Source: a bacterium (GTDB lineage: Bacteria; Electryoneota; Electryoneia; Electryoneales; Electryoneaceae). From it: a DNA stretch of 11,240 nt. The notes under the pieces are model-generated. The model was not told the DNA's origin and did not search any database. It saw only the letters and a program-made list of their open reading frames with translations. Shown in pieces: positions 1 through 6,872 of this stretch. A program made the translations under genes and the position numbers. How positions within the stretch are numbered: position 1 is the stretch's first letter; each line of letters begins with the position of its first letter. The stretch covers positions 1 to 11,240 of the forward strand of contig WJJA01000118.1 of NCBI GenBank assembly GCA_014729955.1, in the 5' to 3' direction.

Positions 1-758
1 ATCACCAACCGGTCTCCATCGCGTAGAGTCGGATTGTACTTTTCATCACCAGTGCGATCATAACGCAGCAGGTCGACTCTTTCGCTTGTACCGTCCTTGT
101 GGTGCAATACAGCCCTGCGTTGGCTCCCGACCGGGAACTCGCCGTAGCGTGTTTTAAATGCTGCCCAGCTGAGTTCCATGGTCTGCATGTCCGCTTCATT
201 GCGGCGTCGCCAATGCTGCTCGGTCAGCACGCTGCCGGCTCGCTCGACCAGATTGGAAGCCCGGTCTGCTCGTGACCCTTCGTAGATACCCGGACTCGAG
301 ATCGCACCGGCGATGGTCACGCGAAAACGACGTAACTCCAGTAAAACGACATCCACTGTGGCAGAGGGAAAGCTCTCCTGCACGGACTGTGTTAACGTTT
401 CACGGGCTTCGGTCAGTACCATGCCTTCCAAGGTCACCGGCGAGGAAAGCGGGACGATGAGAGTTCCGTCGGGATTCACGCGCAGCCGAAAGAACCCATC
501 CACACCACCGCGAATCGCGATGCCCAGCTCGTCGCCCGGCCCAAGCACATACGTGTCCGGGTCAACAGGCTGCTCAAGCGGCATCGGACGTTCGGTAAAG
601 AAACGTGCATCGATGGCCTTATCGCCGCCCGCGCCGTACGCCCCTCCCGCTTCGGGAGGGGTTGATAAAGACGGCGGCTCATTGCTGCTGCCCGACTGTG
701 CAACAGCCGCACTCACCACCACCAGCACCACGGCGATGCTTTCAATCAAACGCTTCAT
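1..758 (-). CDS. Wza-type polysaccharide export protein, 3'-truncated by window
   Basis: Translating the minus strand from the ATG at 758 gives 252 uninterrupted codons to the window edge, so the C-terminus is missing. Residues 1-20 form a Sec signal peptide (MKRLIES, then a Val/Ala-rich core ending AVA before Q21). There is no lipobox Cys, unlike E. coli Wza. A low-complexity linker (about 22-65) precedes YVLGPGDELGIAI at 70-82, the hallmark opening of the polysaccharide biosynthesis/export (Poly_export) domain. An SLBB-like segment follows (VTIAGAISSPGIY, 147-159), then HHKDGTSERVDL and NPTLRDGDRLV, which look like the strands around a further SLBB-type module. Known family members form periplasmic/outer-membrane rings that export capsule or exopolysaccharide. 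The ATG directly abuts the pilQ stop codon (TAAATG), with only a weak purine-rich stretch upstream, so translation is probably coupled to pilQ. The family assignment is firm; the exported polymer is unknown. Confidence 0.88.
   Translation of the reverse strand, partial: MKRLIESIAVVLVVVSAAVAQSGSSNEPPSLSTPPEAGGAYGAGGDKAIDARFFTERPMPLEQPVDPDTYVLGPGDELGIAIRGGVDGFFRLRVNPDGTLIVPLSSPVTLEGMVLTEARETLTQSVQESFPSATVDVVLLELRRFRVTIAGAISSPGIYEGSRADRASNLVERAGSVLTEQHWRRRNEADMQTMELSWAAFKTRYGEFPVGSQRRAVLHHKDGTSERVDLLRYDRTGDEKYNPTLRDGDRLV
641..661. repeat. Perfect 9-bp palindrome inside the export-protein gene
   Basis: CCCCTCCCG at 641-649 and CGGGAGGGG at 653-661 are perfect inverted complements around a 3-nt loop (CTT). 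It lies in frame inside the export-protein gene and encodes part of the flexible linker after the signal peptide (around residues 33-39, PPEAGG). It has the look of a REP-like GC palindrome, but no second copy was seen in this window. Confidence 0.8.
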
Positions 759-2240
759 TTAGTCCGCTTCTTGCATCGTGTCTTTCAACGATTCAAGATC
801 TTCATCCTCGACGTTCTGTCGATTTGCGCCGCGTCTTTTGCCAACGCGCTTCGGCTTGGTCTGGTCATCTTCTTCCATCTTTTCAAGACCTTCGTCGAAC
901 GCACGCTCTTCGGCATCGCGGATCAAACCGCTCTTCTCGATGCCCGTAAATGCAGGGCTGATAATATGCGGGGTGATCTCGATGATCAGGTCTGTCTTCT
1001 TCGCGGACATGGTCTTGTTACGGAACAGGCCGCCGATAACAGGGACATCACCGAGGAACGGAACCTTGTAAATGGTGTTCTTCCGGTTGATTCCCAGCAG
1101 ACCGGCGATGATGATCGATTCGCCGTTACGCACACGGATGGTGGTTTGTGCACGACGTGACACCACCCACGGAATGTTCTGGTCCGGGCCGATCAACTGG
1201 AACACGTTTGATACTTCCGGTTCGATGTCGACCGTGATGTAACCGTCCGAATTGATCAACGGTTGAATCTTCAGTTTGATGCCGACTTCTTCGGTCTGCG
1301 TACGCACCTGGCCGCCGACGCCGCCCGCGGAAAGGATGAACGGAATGCGGTCGATCACTTCGATCTCGGCAACCTTGTTGTTCATCGTCGCGACCTGGCT
1401 GTTCGCGAGAATCTCCGCCATGTTGTTCTTCAGCAGAAACTCGATCGCCAGGTGGAACACGGGCTCCTGGTACCCGAAGTAGCCGAAGTCGTTGGCATCA
1501 TTGATTTGCAGGTAAGGAACCTGCTGCGGCAATTCGCCCGGACGGAAGGGGGAAGGCGACTCGGTACCATGATAGAGGATCGTTTCAAAGGGAGTGAGAC
1601 GGTTCCAGTTGATCCCCAACCGCTCTTCATCCTCCACGGCGACCTCGATCAGACGGGCTTCCAGCATGACCTGCGGCACAGCCTGGTCGACGATGGAAAT
1701 CACCCGCTGCATTTCGGAGATCACTTTGGGGCTGGTGATGACGAGCAGGCGATTGCCGCTGGCATCCACCTTGATGTCGGCATTGAAGTACTCCAGCATA
1801 CCGATCACTTCTTCGGCGTCGGCATTCTGAAGCTCAATCACATAAGATGTCAGTCCAACCTGCTCCTTTAAGCGTGAAGAGGATGCGACGAGGAAGGACT
1901 TGCCTACCACCTCGTACGACAGACCGGCGGCACGTACCACCAGGTTCATCGCCTCTTCGATCGGAGTCTCCCTCAGGTGAACGGAAATCTTATCCTGTTT
2001 GTTCACACCCGGGCCGGTGACGATGTTGTAACCGGATTCCGCCGCCAGAATGGACAGGACCGTCGAAAGGCTTGCGTCATCGGCGTCAATGGTCACCTTT
2101 TTCTGCAGTCCCGGATCCATACCGAGGGCGGCCGACTCCGGACTTGCAGGTTTCACCTGTGTGGTCTGGCCCACTGCAACCGTCCCCCATGCCAGAATCA
2201 GTAAAACGCTCAGCAGGACGGGGATGCCAGTACGATGCAT
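759..2240 (-). CDS. pilQ: PilQ-type type IV pilus secretin
   Basis: This is the 493-aa outer-membrane secretin through which the pilus passes. The ATG at 2240 is chosen because GGGAG lies about 9 nt upstream and it opens a signal peptide (residues 1-24, MHRTGIPVLL then a hydrophobic core ending VAVG). An N0/STN-like domain follows at about 48-125 (VTIDADDASLSTVLSILA), then an N1-type secretin repeat at 130-188. The secretin core is about 190-428, with VMLEARLIEV at 191-200, the IKLKIQPLI strand, and the signature VPFLGDVPVIGGLF at 393-406. It is shorter than classical PilQ, with no N-terminal AMIN domains. It ends in a charged tail (about 436-493) rich in Glu, Asp, Lys and Arg. It is the fifth gene of the pilMNO(P)Q series, 79 nt after the PilP-like gene, and its TAA touches the next ATG. 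GspD of a type II system is the alternative, but the PilM/N/O/T context argues for T4P. Confidence 0.93.
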   Translation of the reverse strand: MHRTGIPVLLSVLLILAWGTVAVGQTTQVKPASPESAALGMDPGLQKKVTIDADDASLSTVLSILAAESGYNIVTGPGVNKQDKISVHLRETPIEEAMNLVVRAAGLSYEVVGKSFLVASSSRLKEQVGLTSYVIELQNADAEEVIGMLEYFNADIKVDASGNRLLVITSPKVISEMQRVISIVDQAVPQVMLEARLIEVAVEDEERLGINWNRLTPFETILYHGTESPSPFRPGELPQQVPYLQINDANDFGYFGYQEPVFHLAIEFLLKNNMAEILANSQVATMNNKVAEIEVIDRIPFILSAGGVGGQVRTQTEEVGIKLKIQPLINSDGYITVDIEPEVSNVFQLIGPDQNIPWVVSRRAQTTIRVRNGESIIIAGLLGINRKNTIYKVPFLGDVPVIGGLFRNKTMSAKKTDLIIEITPHIISPAFTGIEKSGLIRDAEERAFDEGLEKMEEDDQTKPKRVGKRRGANRQNVEDEDLESLKDTMQEAD

Positions 2241-2308
2241 TGGAAACGCTCCCTGGATCAAATGGCTTACTCGTGTTGTATCTTTCAACCTGATGTTTCC
2301 CTTCAACT

Positions 2309-2331
2309 TCCGGAACAGACTACTTTCCGGA
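2309..2331 (-). other. Hairpin enclosing the PilP-like stop codon
   Basis: TCCGGAA at 2309-2315 pairs with TTCCGGA at 2325-2331 (7 bp, 9-nt loop). In the minus-strand transcript the loop contains the UAG stop of the PilP-like gene. There is no U-tract, so it is not an intrinsic terminator. A similar arrangement occurs at the pilT stop (8359-8379). Confidence 0.4.
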
Positions 2332-2895
2332 TTCCGAATAGGTATACGGTACACTGAGGTCGACGCTCTCGTTGTCCTCGATGTAGTCTTCGGTGGCTTT
2401 CTTGTTATAAAGGGTGCGAGTATAACCACCCCGTGAGAGAACGGCCTGCCTCGTGCCGATCGAATCTACGGTGTATCCGCCGATCTTATCGCCGACGCGC
2501 AATACGTGGCTGGAACCCATGTAGCGGATAACAATCGCGGATTCGCCGGATTCGCTGACAATGGTGGCAGCCAGACGCATTTCCGTGCTGCCGCGGTCGC
2601 GGTCACCGAGACCCATCTTGGCCAGCAGCTTCGGGCTCTTGATCACGCGTGTCATATCAAGAGGATCGACGTTGACGTCGAACTCGTATTCCATGCGCGC
2701 TTTCAGGTCGTTTTCCAACTCCTGAACGGTGTTCTTCAGCTTTTCGTCTGTACCGATCACGATTTCACGGCTGCGTGCGTGGATATCGTCGATATCTTTC
2801 GTGGTGTTGTACCACATCAAGGCCCCGACACCCACGATTACAACTAGAATCAGAAGAAACAAGCTGCTTAAAACATCCAACTGTCTTTTGTTCAC
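2320..2895 (-). CDS. PilP/GspC-like inner-membrane pilus alignment protein
   Basis: This 191-aa protein occupies the pilP position between pilO and pilQ. Residues 9-29 are one strongly hydrophobic membrane segment (SSLFLLILVVIVGVGALMW region). A helical, charged stretch follows (about 35-70). A C-terminal domain at about 105-165 contains VLRVGDKIGGYTVDSI (131-146), matching the pattern of the PilP/GspC homology-region beta domain, which contacts the secretin N0 domain. Classical PilP is a lipoprotein; here there is no lipobox, and the N-terminal anchor resembles T2SS GspC instead. The start is GTG at 2895, with GAGGG about 5 nt upstream; the gap from pilO is 13 nt. The sequence shows a TM anchor and a PilP/GspC-like motif. 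The role as the link between PilNO and PilQ is inferred from position. The acidic C-terminus (170-191) is unexplained. Confidence 0.76.
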   Translation of the reverse strand: MNKRQLDVLSSLFLLILVVIVGVGALMWYNTTKDIDDIHARSREIVIGTDEKLKNTVQELENDLKARMEYEFDVNVDPLDMTRVIKSPKLLAKMGLGDRDRGSTEMRLAATIVSESGESAIVIRYMGSSHVLRVGDKIGGYTVDSIGTRQAVLSRGGYTRTLYNKKATEDYIEDNESVDLSVPYTYSESGK

Positions 2896-2908
2896 GGCTG
2901 CCCTCGCT

Positions 2909-3466
2909 CTAAGAATGCTTTATCAATGTGAGGGTACTGATCTTCATCTCAAACATATGCGTGTCAGGCCGGCGTCGATCCTGCCGGTTGGCGCTGGACT
3001 GCACGTTGTTGTTCACCTCGAATTCTTCCAGCGTGATCAGCCGGTCAGACTTTTCCAGGTCGTTGACCAGCTTGCCGAATTCTTTATAACTGCACTCGAC
3101 GATGAGGTAATACGAGTTCTTCACAAAGTCGTGACGCCGCACCTGTTTCTTGTCCGGCTCGAGTGCGATCATGGTGATCTTGTACTGGTCCAGGAGGTTG
3201 GTCACAAACTCCAGGAACGGCATGGAGGCATCCTGCGCCAGTGAGTCGGTCTGGCTGATCGCAAGGTTGCGGTCAATCAGGCGCGCGACCAGGTCGAGCT
3301 GGTTGGCAAGAATCTGCGCGCTGATCAGCTTTTCGTTTCGTGCTTCAATCCGTTCATCCAAGGTGCGGATTCGCTTGGGAATCTTTGGATACTCCACGGC
3401 ATAGTACCAGTAGAGCCCTCCTCCGAACAGGACCGTCAGGATCAGGTAGTAAACCAGTTTCTTCAT
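2909..3466 (-). CDS. pilO: PilO, type IV pilus inner-membrane alignment protein
   Basis: This is a 185-aa bitopic protein. Membrane segment 5-22 (VYYLILTVLFGGGLYWYY) is followed by a charged, probably coiled-coil region (about 30-76). A C-terminal ferredoxin-like domain follows (about 80-183). FGKLVNDLEKSDRLITLEEF at 130-149 is the typical PilO pattern. PilO heterodimerises with PilN in the periplasm and connects PilM/PilC to PilP and PilQ. The ATG at 3466 lies 2 nt past the pilN stop (TGACGATG), with AGGA about 8 nt upstream, so the two are translationally linked. The length is close to the usual for the family (about 180-210). A short basic, Asp/Arg-rich loop at 161-168 interrupts the last strands. 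Confidence 0.9.
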   Translation of the reverse strand: MKKLVYYLILTVLFGGGLYWYYAVEYPKIPKRIRTLDERIEARNEKLISAQILANQLDLVARLIDRNLAISQTDSLAQDASMPFLEFVTNLLDQYKITMIALEPDKKQVRRHDFVKNSYYLIVECSYKEFGKLVNDLEKSDRLITLEEFEVNNNVQSSANRQDRRRPDTHMFEMKISTLTLIKHS

Positions 3467-3468
3467 CG

Positions 3469-4077
3469 TCAGCGTCCTCGCACACTGCCACGGCGGGCGT
3501 AAATCACACTTTTCTGAATATCGCAGGTCACGATGAAGTCCAGGATTTCCTGCTGGCCCGCCTTGAAGCGCTGGCTTTCCGTAAACTTCATCTGGTCGAT
3601 GTCTTCAAAGAATTCCGGGGTCTTGCGCAACCGATCCATGTAGAGCATTACCATGTCGAACTCGCGCTCGTTCTCTTCGATCGGAGTGATGGCACCGATG
3701 TCGAACGTATTGCGCTTCAATTCGAGGCTTGTAATGGTCATCTCTTTCGGCAGACGTTCGGCGATAGCGCGGAACTTCTTCGTCCAGAACACCCGCTCCT
3801 TGTCGAGACGTGCCAGCGACAAAACGTCTTCCTTGTTCACATTCTGTCCGGCACGCTGCAGGGAATCGATCTGGGCGATGATACTCTTCAGCTGCTTCTC
3901 TTTCGTCCGTTCGATGTTCCGCAGCTCTTCATCGTTTGTCCAGGTGAAGTATCCCATGCCCAACAACAGGATGGTGATCAGGGTTACGGTAATGCGGTCA
4001 CGGATTTTCCGTTTGCGCGCTTCCCGCTGTGCGTACCCCTCCTGCCGGTTGAGGTTAATCTGAAACATGTCAACCAT
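3469..4077 (-). CDS. pilN: PilN, type IV pilus inner-membrane assembly protein
   Basis: This 202-aa protein has a short cytoplasmic N-terminus carrying FQINLNRQEGYAQRE (5-19), a clear version of the INLLPxR motif that docks into PilM. Basic residues follow (20-28), then a membrane helix at 29-46 and a coiled-coil region at about 47-80. The periplasmic ferredoxin-like domain is at about 90-190 (PKEMTITSLELKRNTFDIGA, then the FEDIDQMKF region). It pairs with PilO. The ATG at 4077 is preferred over the internal Met4 because GGGAG sits 7 nt before it; it follows the pilM TGA after a single base (TGATATG), a coupling arrangement. The basic C-terminal tail RRGSVRGR is unusual but short. Confidence 0.92.
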   Translation of the reverse strand: MVDMFQINLNRQEGYAQREARKRKIRDRITVTLITILLLGMGYFTWTNDEELRNIERTKEKQLKSIIAQIDSLQRAGQNVNKEDVLSLARLDKERVFWTKKFRAIAERLPKEMTITSLELKRNTFDIGAITPIEENEREFDMVMLYMDRLRKTPEFFEDIDQMKFTESQRFKAGQQEILDFIVTCDIQKSVIYARRGSVRGR

Positions 4078-4078
4078 A

Positions 4079-5143
4079 TCACTGCTCCCGGATCGCTATG
4101 CCCACCGCACCGGCGTAAATCCCTTCCGGCGCTTCACCATTCCCGGCTTCCACTTCCATCCGTGTGAAGGGATCGTATACGTCCACGGTCACGTTGAATT
4201 TGCTGCCGAGGAAGTCTTCCAGTTCAGGCAGGGCTGCGCCGCCGCCGACCAGTACGAATTTCTGGAAGAAGCTCTGCCCGGTTTCCTTCACGTAATAACG
4301 AAGAGTCCGGTTGACTTCGTCGCCGAACCGATCCAACACCGACTTGGATGCCAGTCGAAGACCTCCGCCTTCCTTTTCCACCTTGGGAAGGTCCGGCTTC
4401 AGACCATACTGAAACTTGGCCTTTTCCGCCTCTTCGTAAGACAGACCGTAATCCTTCATGATCTCTTCGGTAAACGACCAGCCTCCGACGGCAATGTCTC
4501 GCGAAAAGAACATGCTGGTTCGTCCGACCACGGTGACGCCGGTTTTGCGGGCTCCGATGTTCAGCAGCACCACGACGCCTTCGTCCGGCAGCTCGTTGAA
4601 CCCCATCCAGGAATTGATCATGGACAACGGTTCAAGGTCGACGATCGTGGGTTTGATCTCGAGTTCGCCGAAGGTCTCCAACAGGTTGTTGAAGGTGTTC
4701 TTCGTTGTCGCGGCGACAAGCACACGCACCTTGTCGGGGTCCTCCGGGTTCTCACCGATCACCTGGAAATCCACTTGGGCTTCGCTACCGTCCAGGGGGA
4801 TATGCTTGCGTGCCTCGGCGGTCATCGCCGATTGCATTTCCCGCTCCTCCAGCGGCAGCGCAAGGATCTCCTTGGCGGCCACGTGAGCGCCTGAGACAAC
4901 CGCACGCAGGTTTTTCATCCGTTTCGGCTGCACCTTCATTTCCTTGAAGATGTCCACCAGAATCGGTGTGATCTGGCTGCGCTTCGGTCCGTCCAGATCA
5001 TACTCCTGTTTGCCCGAGTAAATCGGGCGGGCCGTGCGGTAGGTGACTTTCTGGCGGTTGCCCGCTTTTTCCACAGCCACAACCTTGATTGTGTGGCTGC
5101 CGATGTCCACCCCGACACGGAGTCTACTTCCGAATCCCAGCAT
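4079..5143 (-). CDS. pilM: PilM, actin-like cytoplasmic pilus assembly ATPase
   Basis: This 354-aa protein has the FtsA/actin-like fold of PilM. The phosphate-1 loop is VGVDIGSHTIKVV at 10-22. The phosphate-2 region is LLNIGARKTGVTVV at 193-206, followed by FFSRDIAVGGWSFTEEI at 212-228, a highly typical PilM segment. The adenosine motif is VLVGGGAALPEL at 297-308. The length matches the family (about 350). PilM sits under the inner membrane and binds the PilN N-terminus, linking the periplasmic alignment complex to the motor. The ATG at 5143 has GAGG about 6 nt upstream. It is the first gene of a compact pilMNO(P)Q run. The 202-nt gap upstream holds a candidate promoter and an inverted repeat. 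Confidence 0.96.
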   Translation of the reverse strand: MLGFGSRLRVGVDIGSHTIKVVAVEKAGNRQKVTYRTARPIYSGKQEYDLDGPKRSQITPILVDIFKEMKVQPKRMKNLRAVVSGAHVAAKEILALPLEEREMQSAMTAEARKHIPLDGSEAQVDFQVIGENPEDPDKVRVLVAATTKNTFNNLLETFGELEIKPTIVDLEPLSMINSWMGFNELPDEGVVVLLNIGARKTGVTVVGRTSMFFSRDIAVGGWSFTEEIMKDYGLSYEEAEKAKFQYGLKPDLPKVEKEGGGLRLASKSVLDRFGDEVNRTLRYYVKETGQSFFQKFVLVGGGAALPELEDFLGSKFNVTVDVYDPFTRMEVEAGNGEAPEGIYAGAVGIAIREQ

Positions 5144-5166
5144 GATGCCTCGTCCATGTGTAAAAA

Positions 5167-5243
5167 GAATACCGGATCCCGGCGCACTATACCGTTCGAT
5201 TGCATCTTTACAGTACGCCTGTCGATTTCGGATCCGGTAATTC
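5167..5243. repeat. Interrupted inverted repeat bracketing the pilM promoter region
   Basis: GAATACCGGATCC at 5167-5179 and GGATCCGGTAATTC at 5230-5243 are inverted complements over 13 pairs with one bulged base. They are separated by 50 nt that contain the TATAGT element at 5186-5191. It could be a paired operator, or a long-range stem in read-through RNA from the upstream gene. Confidence 0.7.
5186..5213 (-). promoter_or_regulatory. Candidate promoter of the pilMNO(P)Q operon
   Basis: On the minus strand TATAGT (5186-5191) matches the sigma-70 -10 consensus at 5 of 6 positions. It is preceded at 16 nt by CTGTAA (5208-5213), a weak -35 (3 of 6). The predicted start would fall near 5179, at the proximal arm of the inverted repeat, leaving a leader of about 35 nt before pilM. 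The call rests on pattern and position only. Confidence 0.32.
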
Positions 5244-5253
5244 TAACGTCCCC

Positions 5254-5270
5254 GGGGCTTTCACAGCCCC
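5254..5270 (-). other. GC hairpin downstream of the PilX-like gene
   Basis: GGGGCT (5254-5259) pairs with AGCCCC (5265-5270) around a 5-nt loop, 76 nt after the stop codon of the PilX-like gene. No T-tract follows in either direction, so intrinsic termination is not supported. It may be an mRNA 3'-end protecting stem. Confidence 0.4.
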
Positions 5271-5345
5271 ACGCTATCGGCAGATTTCGGATACTCGTCC
5301 AGTCGGCTTGCGCGAGCCTTGTCCGCCACTGTTACCGTAAAGGTA

Positions 5346-6872
5346 TCAGGGGAGGTTCTCCGGATTCTTGTCCGGGGGCAGCTCTTCCAGCTCTACGATA
5401 TCGAAGAGGCTGTTGCCTTGCTCGTCTGTGGCCTCCAGGTAAAATGGAGGTACCATATAGTCCAAACGGAAATCGTATTCATAGTCTTTATCGTACCCGG
5501 TTCCCCTGCAGTTGGACCGGTGTACATACCCGCGACGTTCCTGTGTAACCGCACCGCGCAGATGGATTTCGCCGCGTTCATCCGGTCCCGGGCAGAACCT
5601 GTAAGTGTTCCAGGTGTCGTTCTGATCTCGGAAAGTGAACGATTCACCCAGTGCAACCATCGCCGCGGTAATCACGATGGATTCGCGGTCCGGATTGTTG
5701 GTCGAAGCACCGTTCTCCCGACCGTTCGCCCACGTGTTCTGGATGCGAATGTTGCTTTCGCTGACCAGGCCGAGCAGGTGCGGAAAGTCGGAGAAGTCCT
5801 GCGACGGATTCTGCGGGCTGGCTTCGTTGATTTCCGCATACTTGATATTGTCCATCAGGTTCATGTTGCCTTCGGAACCGATGGTGATCGTACCGGAAAC
5901 GAAATCGCCCCACAAGAACAGTTCACCTTCCACGAACACGGCACGGTTGCTTCCGTACCCGATCGATCCGGAATTGATTACCTGGGTGGAATCCCAGGGA
6001 GTACCCGCGGTCCACTGCTTGAACTCGATGCCGCCGTCACCACACTCCATCCGTGTCCACAACTGGCCTTCGTTGTCGGAGATGAAGTTTCCCTGCATAC
6101 CGGCACCGGAGCGGAGCTCGGAAGCAAAATCCGGGAACCCCACGCGTGGAGCATTCAATTCCGGTTCGTATGCAAAGTACGGATTGGCAGAATACTCTAC
6201 AAAATGATCGGCAGTAGAACTGACCGGCCCGTAGAAGGTCGGGTTAAACTTCAAGCCGATGGCATCGTTGGAATGAACACGACCCCAGAGAACGTCCGGT
6301 GACCAGAACCAGATGATCTCGTTGAATCGTGTCACTTCATTGTTCGTGAGATACATGTAGTTCGCAAAGGTTCTCAACTTCGCTCGCAGTCGCACGGTCC
6401 GGGATACCTTGTCCGGGAAAGGATTGCGCCGAAGCATACCATCCGGGTACTGCTTGTTCAGTGGAACGGACCCGGTGGAGAAGAGATCAAACTGTCGCGA
6501 ACTGGTGAAAAAGTCGTTCGCGCCCTGCTCTTCGCCTTTGTAGGCCACTTCGCGGATCCTGACGTTCGAATACCTCCCGATCGGCTTGCCGTCGGGATTG
6601 AACACTTCCTGCTCAGCAAAGACCGTTTCGAGATTGTAATTGGAGGCATTCCTCGTGCGCATGTACTTCAAGCCTTCCTGGATGGCGCCGTAATAGGCAA
6701 CATAGTAGGCTTTGGCACGAGCCAGTTCGAGGTCGGTCTGCATGTGTTCGTCAGCCGCCCACTGCAGAAACGCGACGCTGGTAAACACCATGAGCATGAC
6801 AAGAATCATGGTGTTGAATAATATGCCGCCGTTTCGATCTCGTCGGAACACGTTCACCTTCAATGGTTCCAT
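5346..6872 (-). CDS. Large PilX-like pilus-associated protein (DUF4900-like)
   Basis: This 508-aa protein starts at ATG 6872, chosen for the GGGAG about 8 nt upstream and for the conserved N-terminus that begins there. NGGILFNTMILVMLMVFTSV (14-33) is one membrane helix after a short basic leader, as in the PilX N-terminal family; the canonical Glu+5 of pilins is missing. A helical stretch follows (42-72), then a large exported region. WGRVHSNDAIGL (196-207) and PTFYGPVSSTADHF (211-224) resemble the 'HSN...G' strands of DUF4900-type proteins. VFVEGELFLWGDFVSGTITI (312-331) and IHLRGAVTQERRGYV (436-450) suggest parallel beta-solenoid rungs. Three Cys (277, 427, 455) lie in the exported part. 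I infer a minor-pilin, tip or assembly role from its place between minor pilins and pilM. Its precise function is not known to me. Confidence 0.75.
   Translation of the reverse strand: MEPLKVNVFRRDRNGGILFNTMILVMLMVFTSVAFLQWAADEHMQTDLELARAKAYYVAYYGAIQEGLKYMRTRNASNYNLETVFAEQEVFNPDGKPIGRYSNVRIREVAYKGEEQGANDFFTSSRQFDLFSTGSVPLNKQYPDGMLRRNPFPDKVSRTVRLRAKLRTFANYMYLTNNEVTRFNEIIWFWSPDVLWGRVHSNDAIGLKFNPTFYGPVSSTADHFVEYSANPYFAYEPELNAPRVGFPDFASELRSGAGMQGNFISDNEGQLWTRMECGDGGIEFKQWTAGTPWDSTQVINSGSIGYGSNRAVFVEGELFLWGDFVSGTITIGSEGNMNLMDNIKYAEINEASPQNPSQDFSDFPHLLGLVSESNIRIQNTWANGRENGASTNNPDRESIVITAAMVALGESFTFRDQNDTWNTYRFCPGPDERGEIHLRGAVTQERRGYVHRSNCRGTGYDKDYEYDFRLDYMVPPFYLEATDEQGNSLFDIVELEELPPDKNPENLP

Noticed and set aside
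2241..2429. Upstream in-frame extension of pilQ to a start at 2429
   Set aside because: It would overlap the PilP-like gene by about 110 nt and put a basic 63-residue stretch before an obvious signal peptide; ATG 2240 has a good RBS.
5254..5270. GC hairpin as an intrinsic terminator after the PilX-like gene
   Set aside because: No T-tract follows on the minus strand and the stem is only 6 bp.
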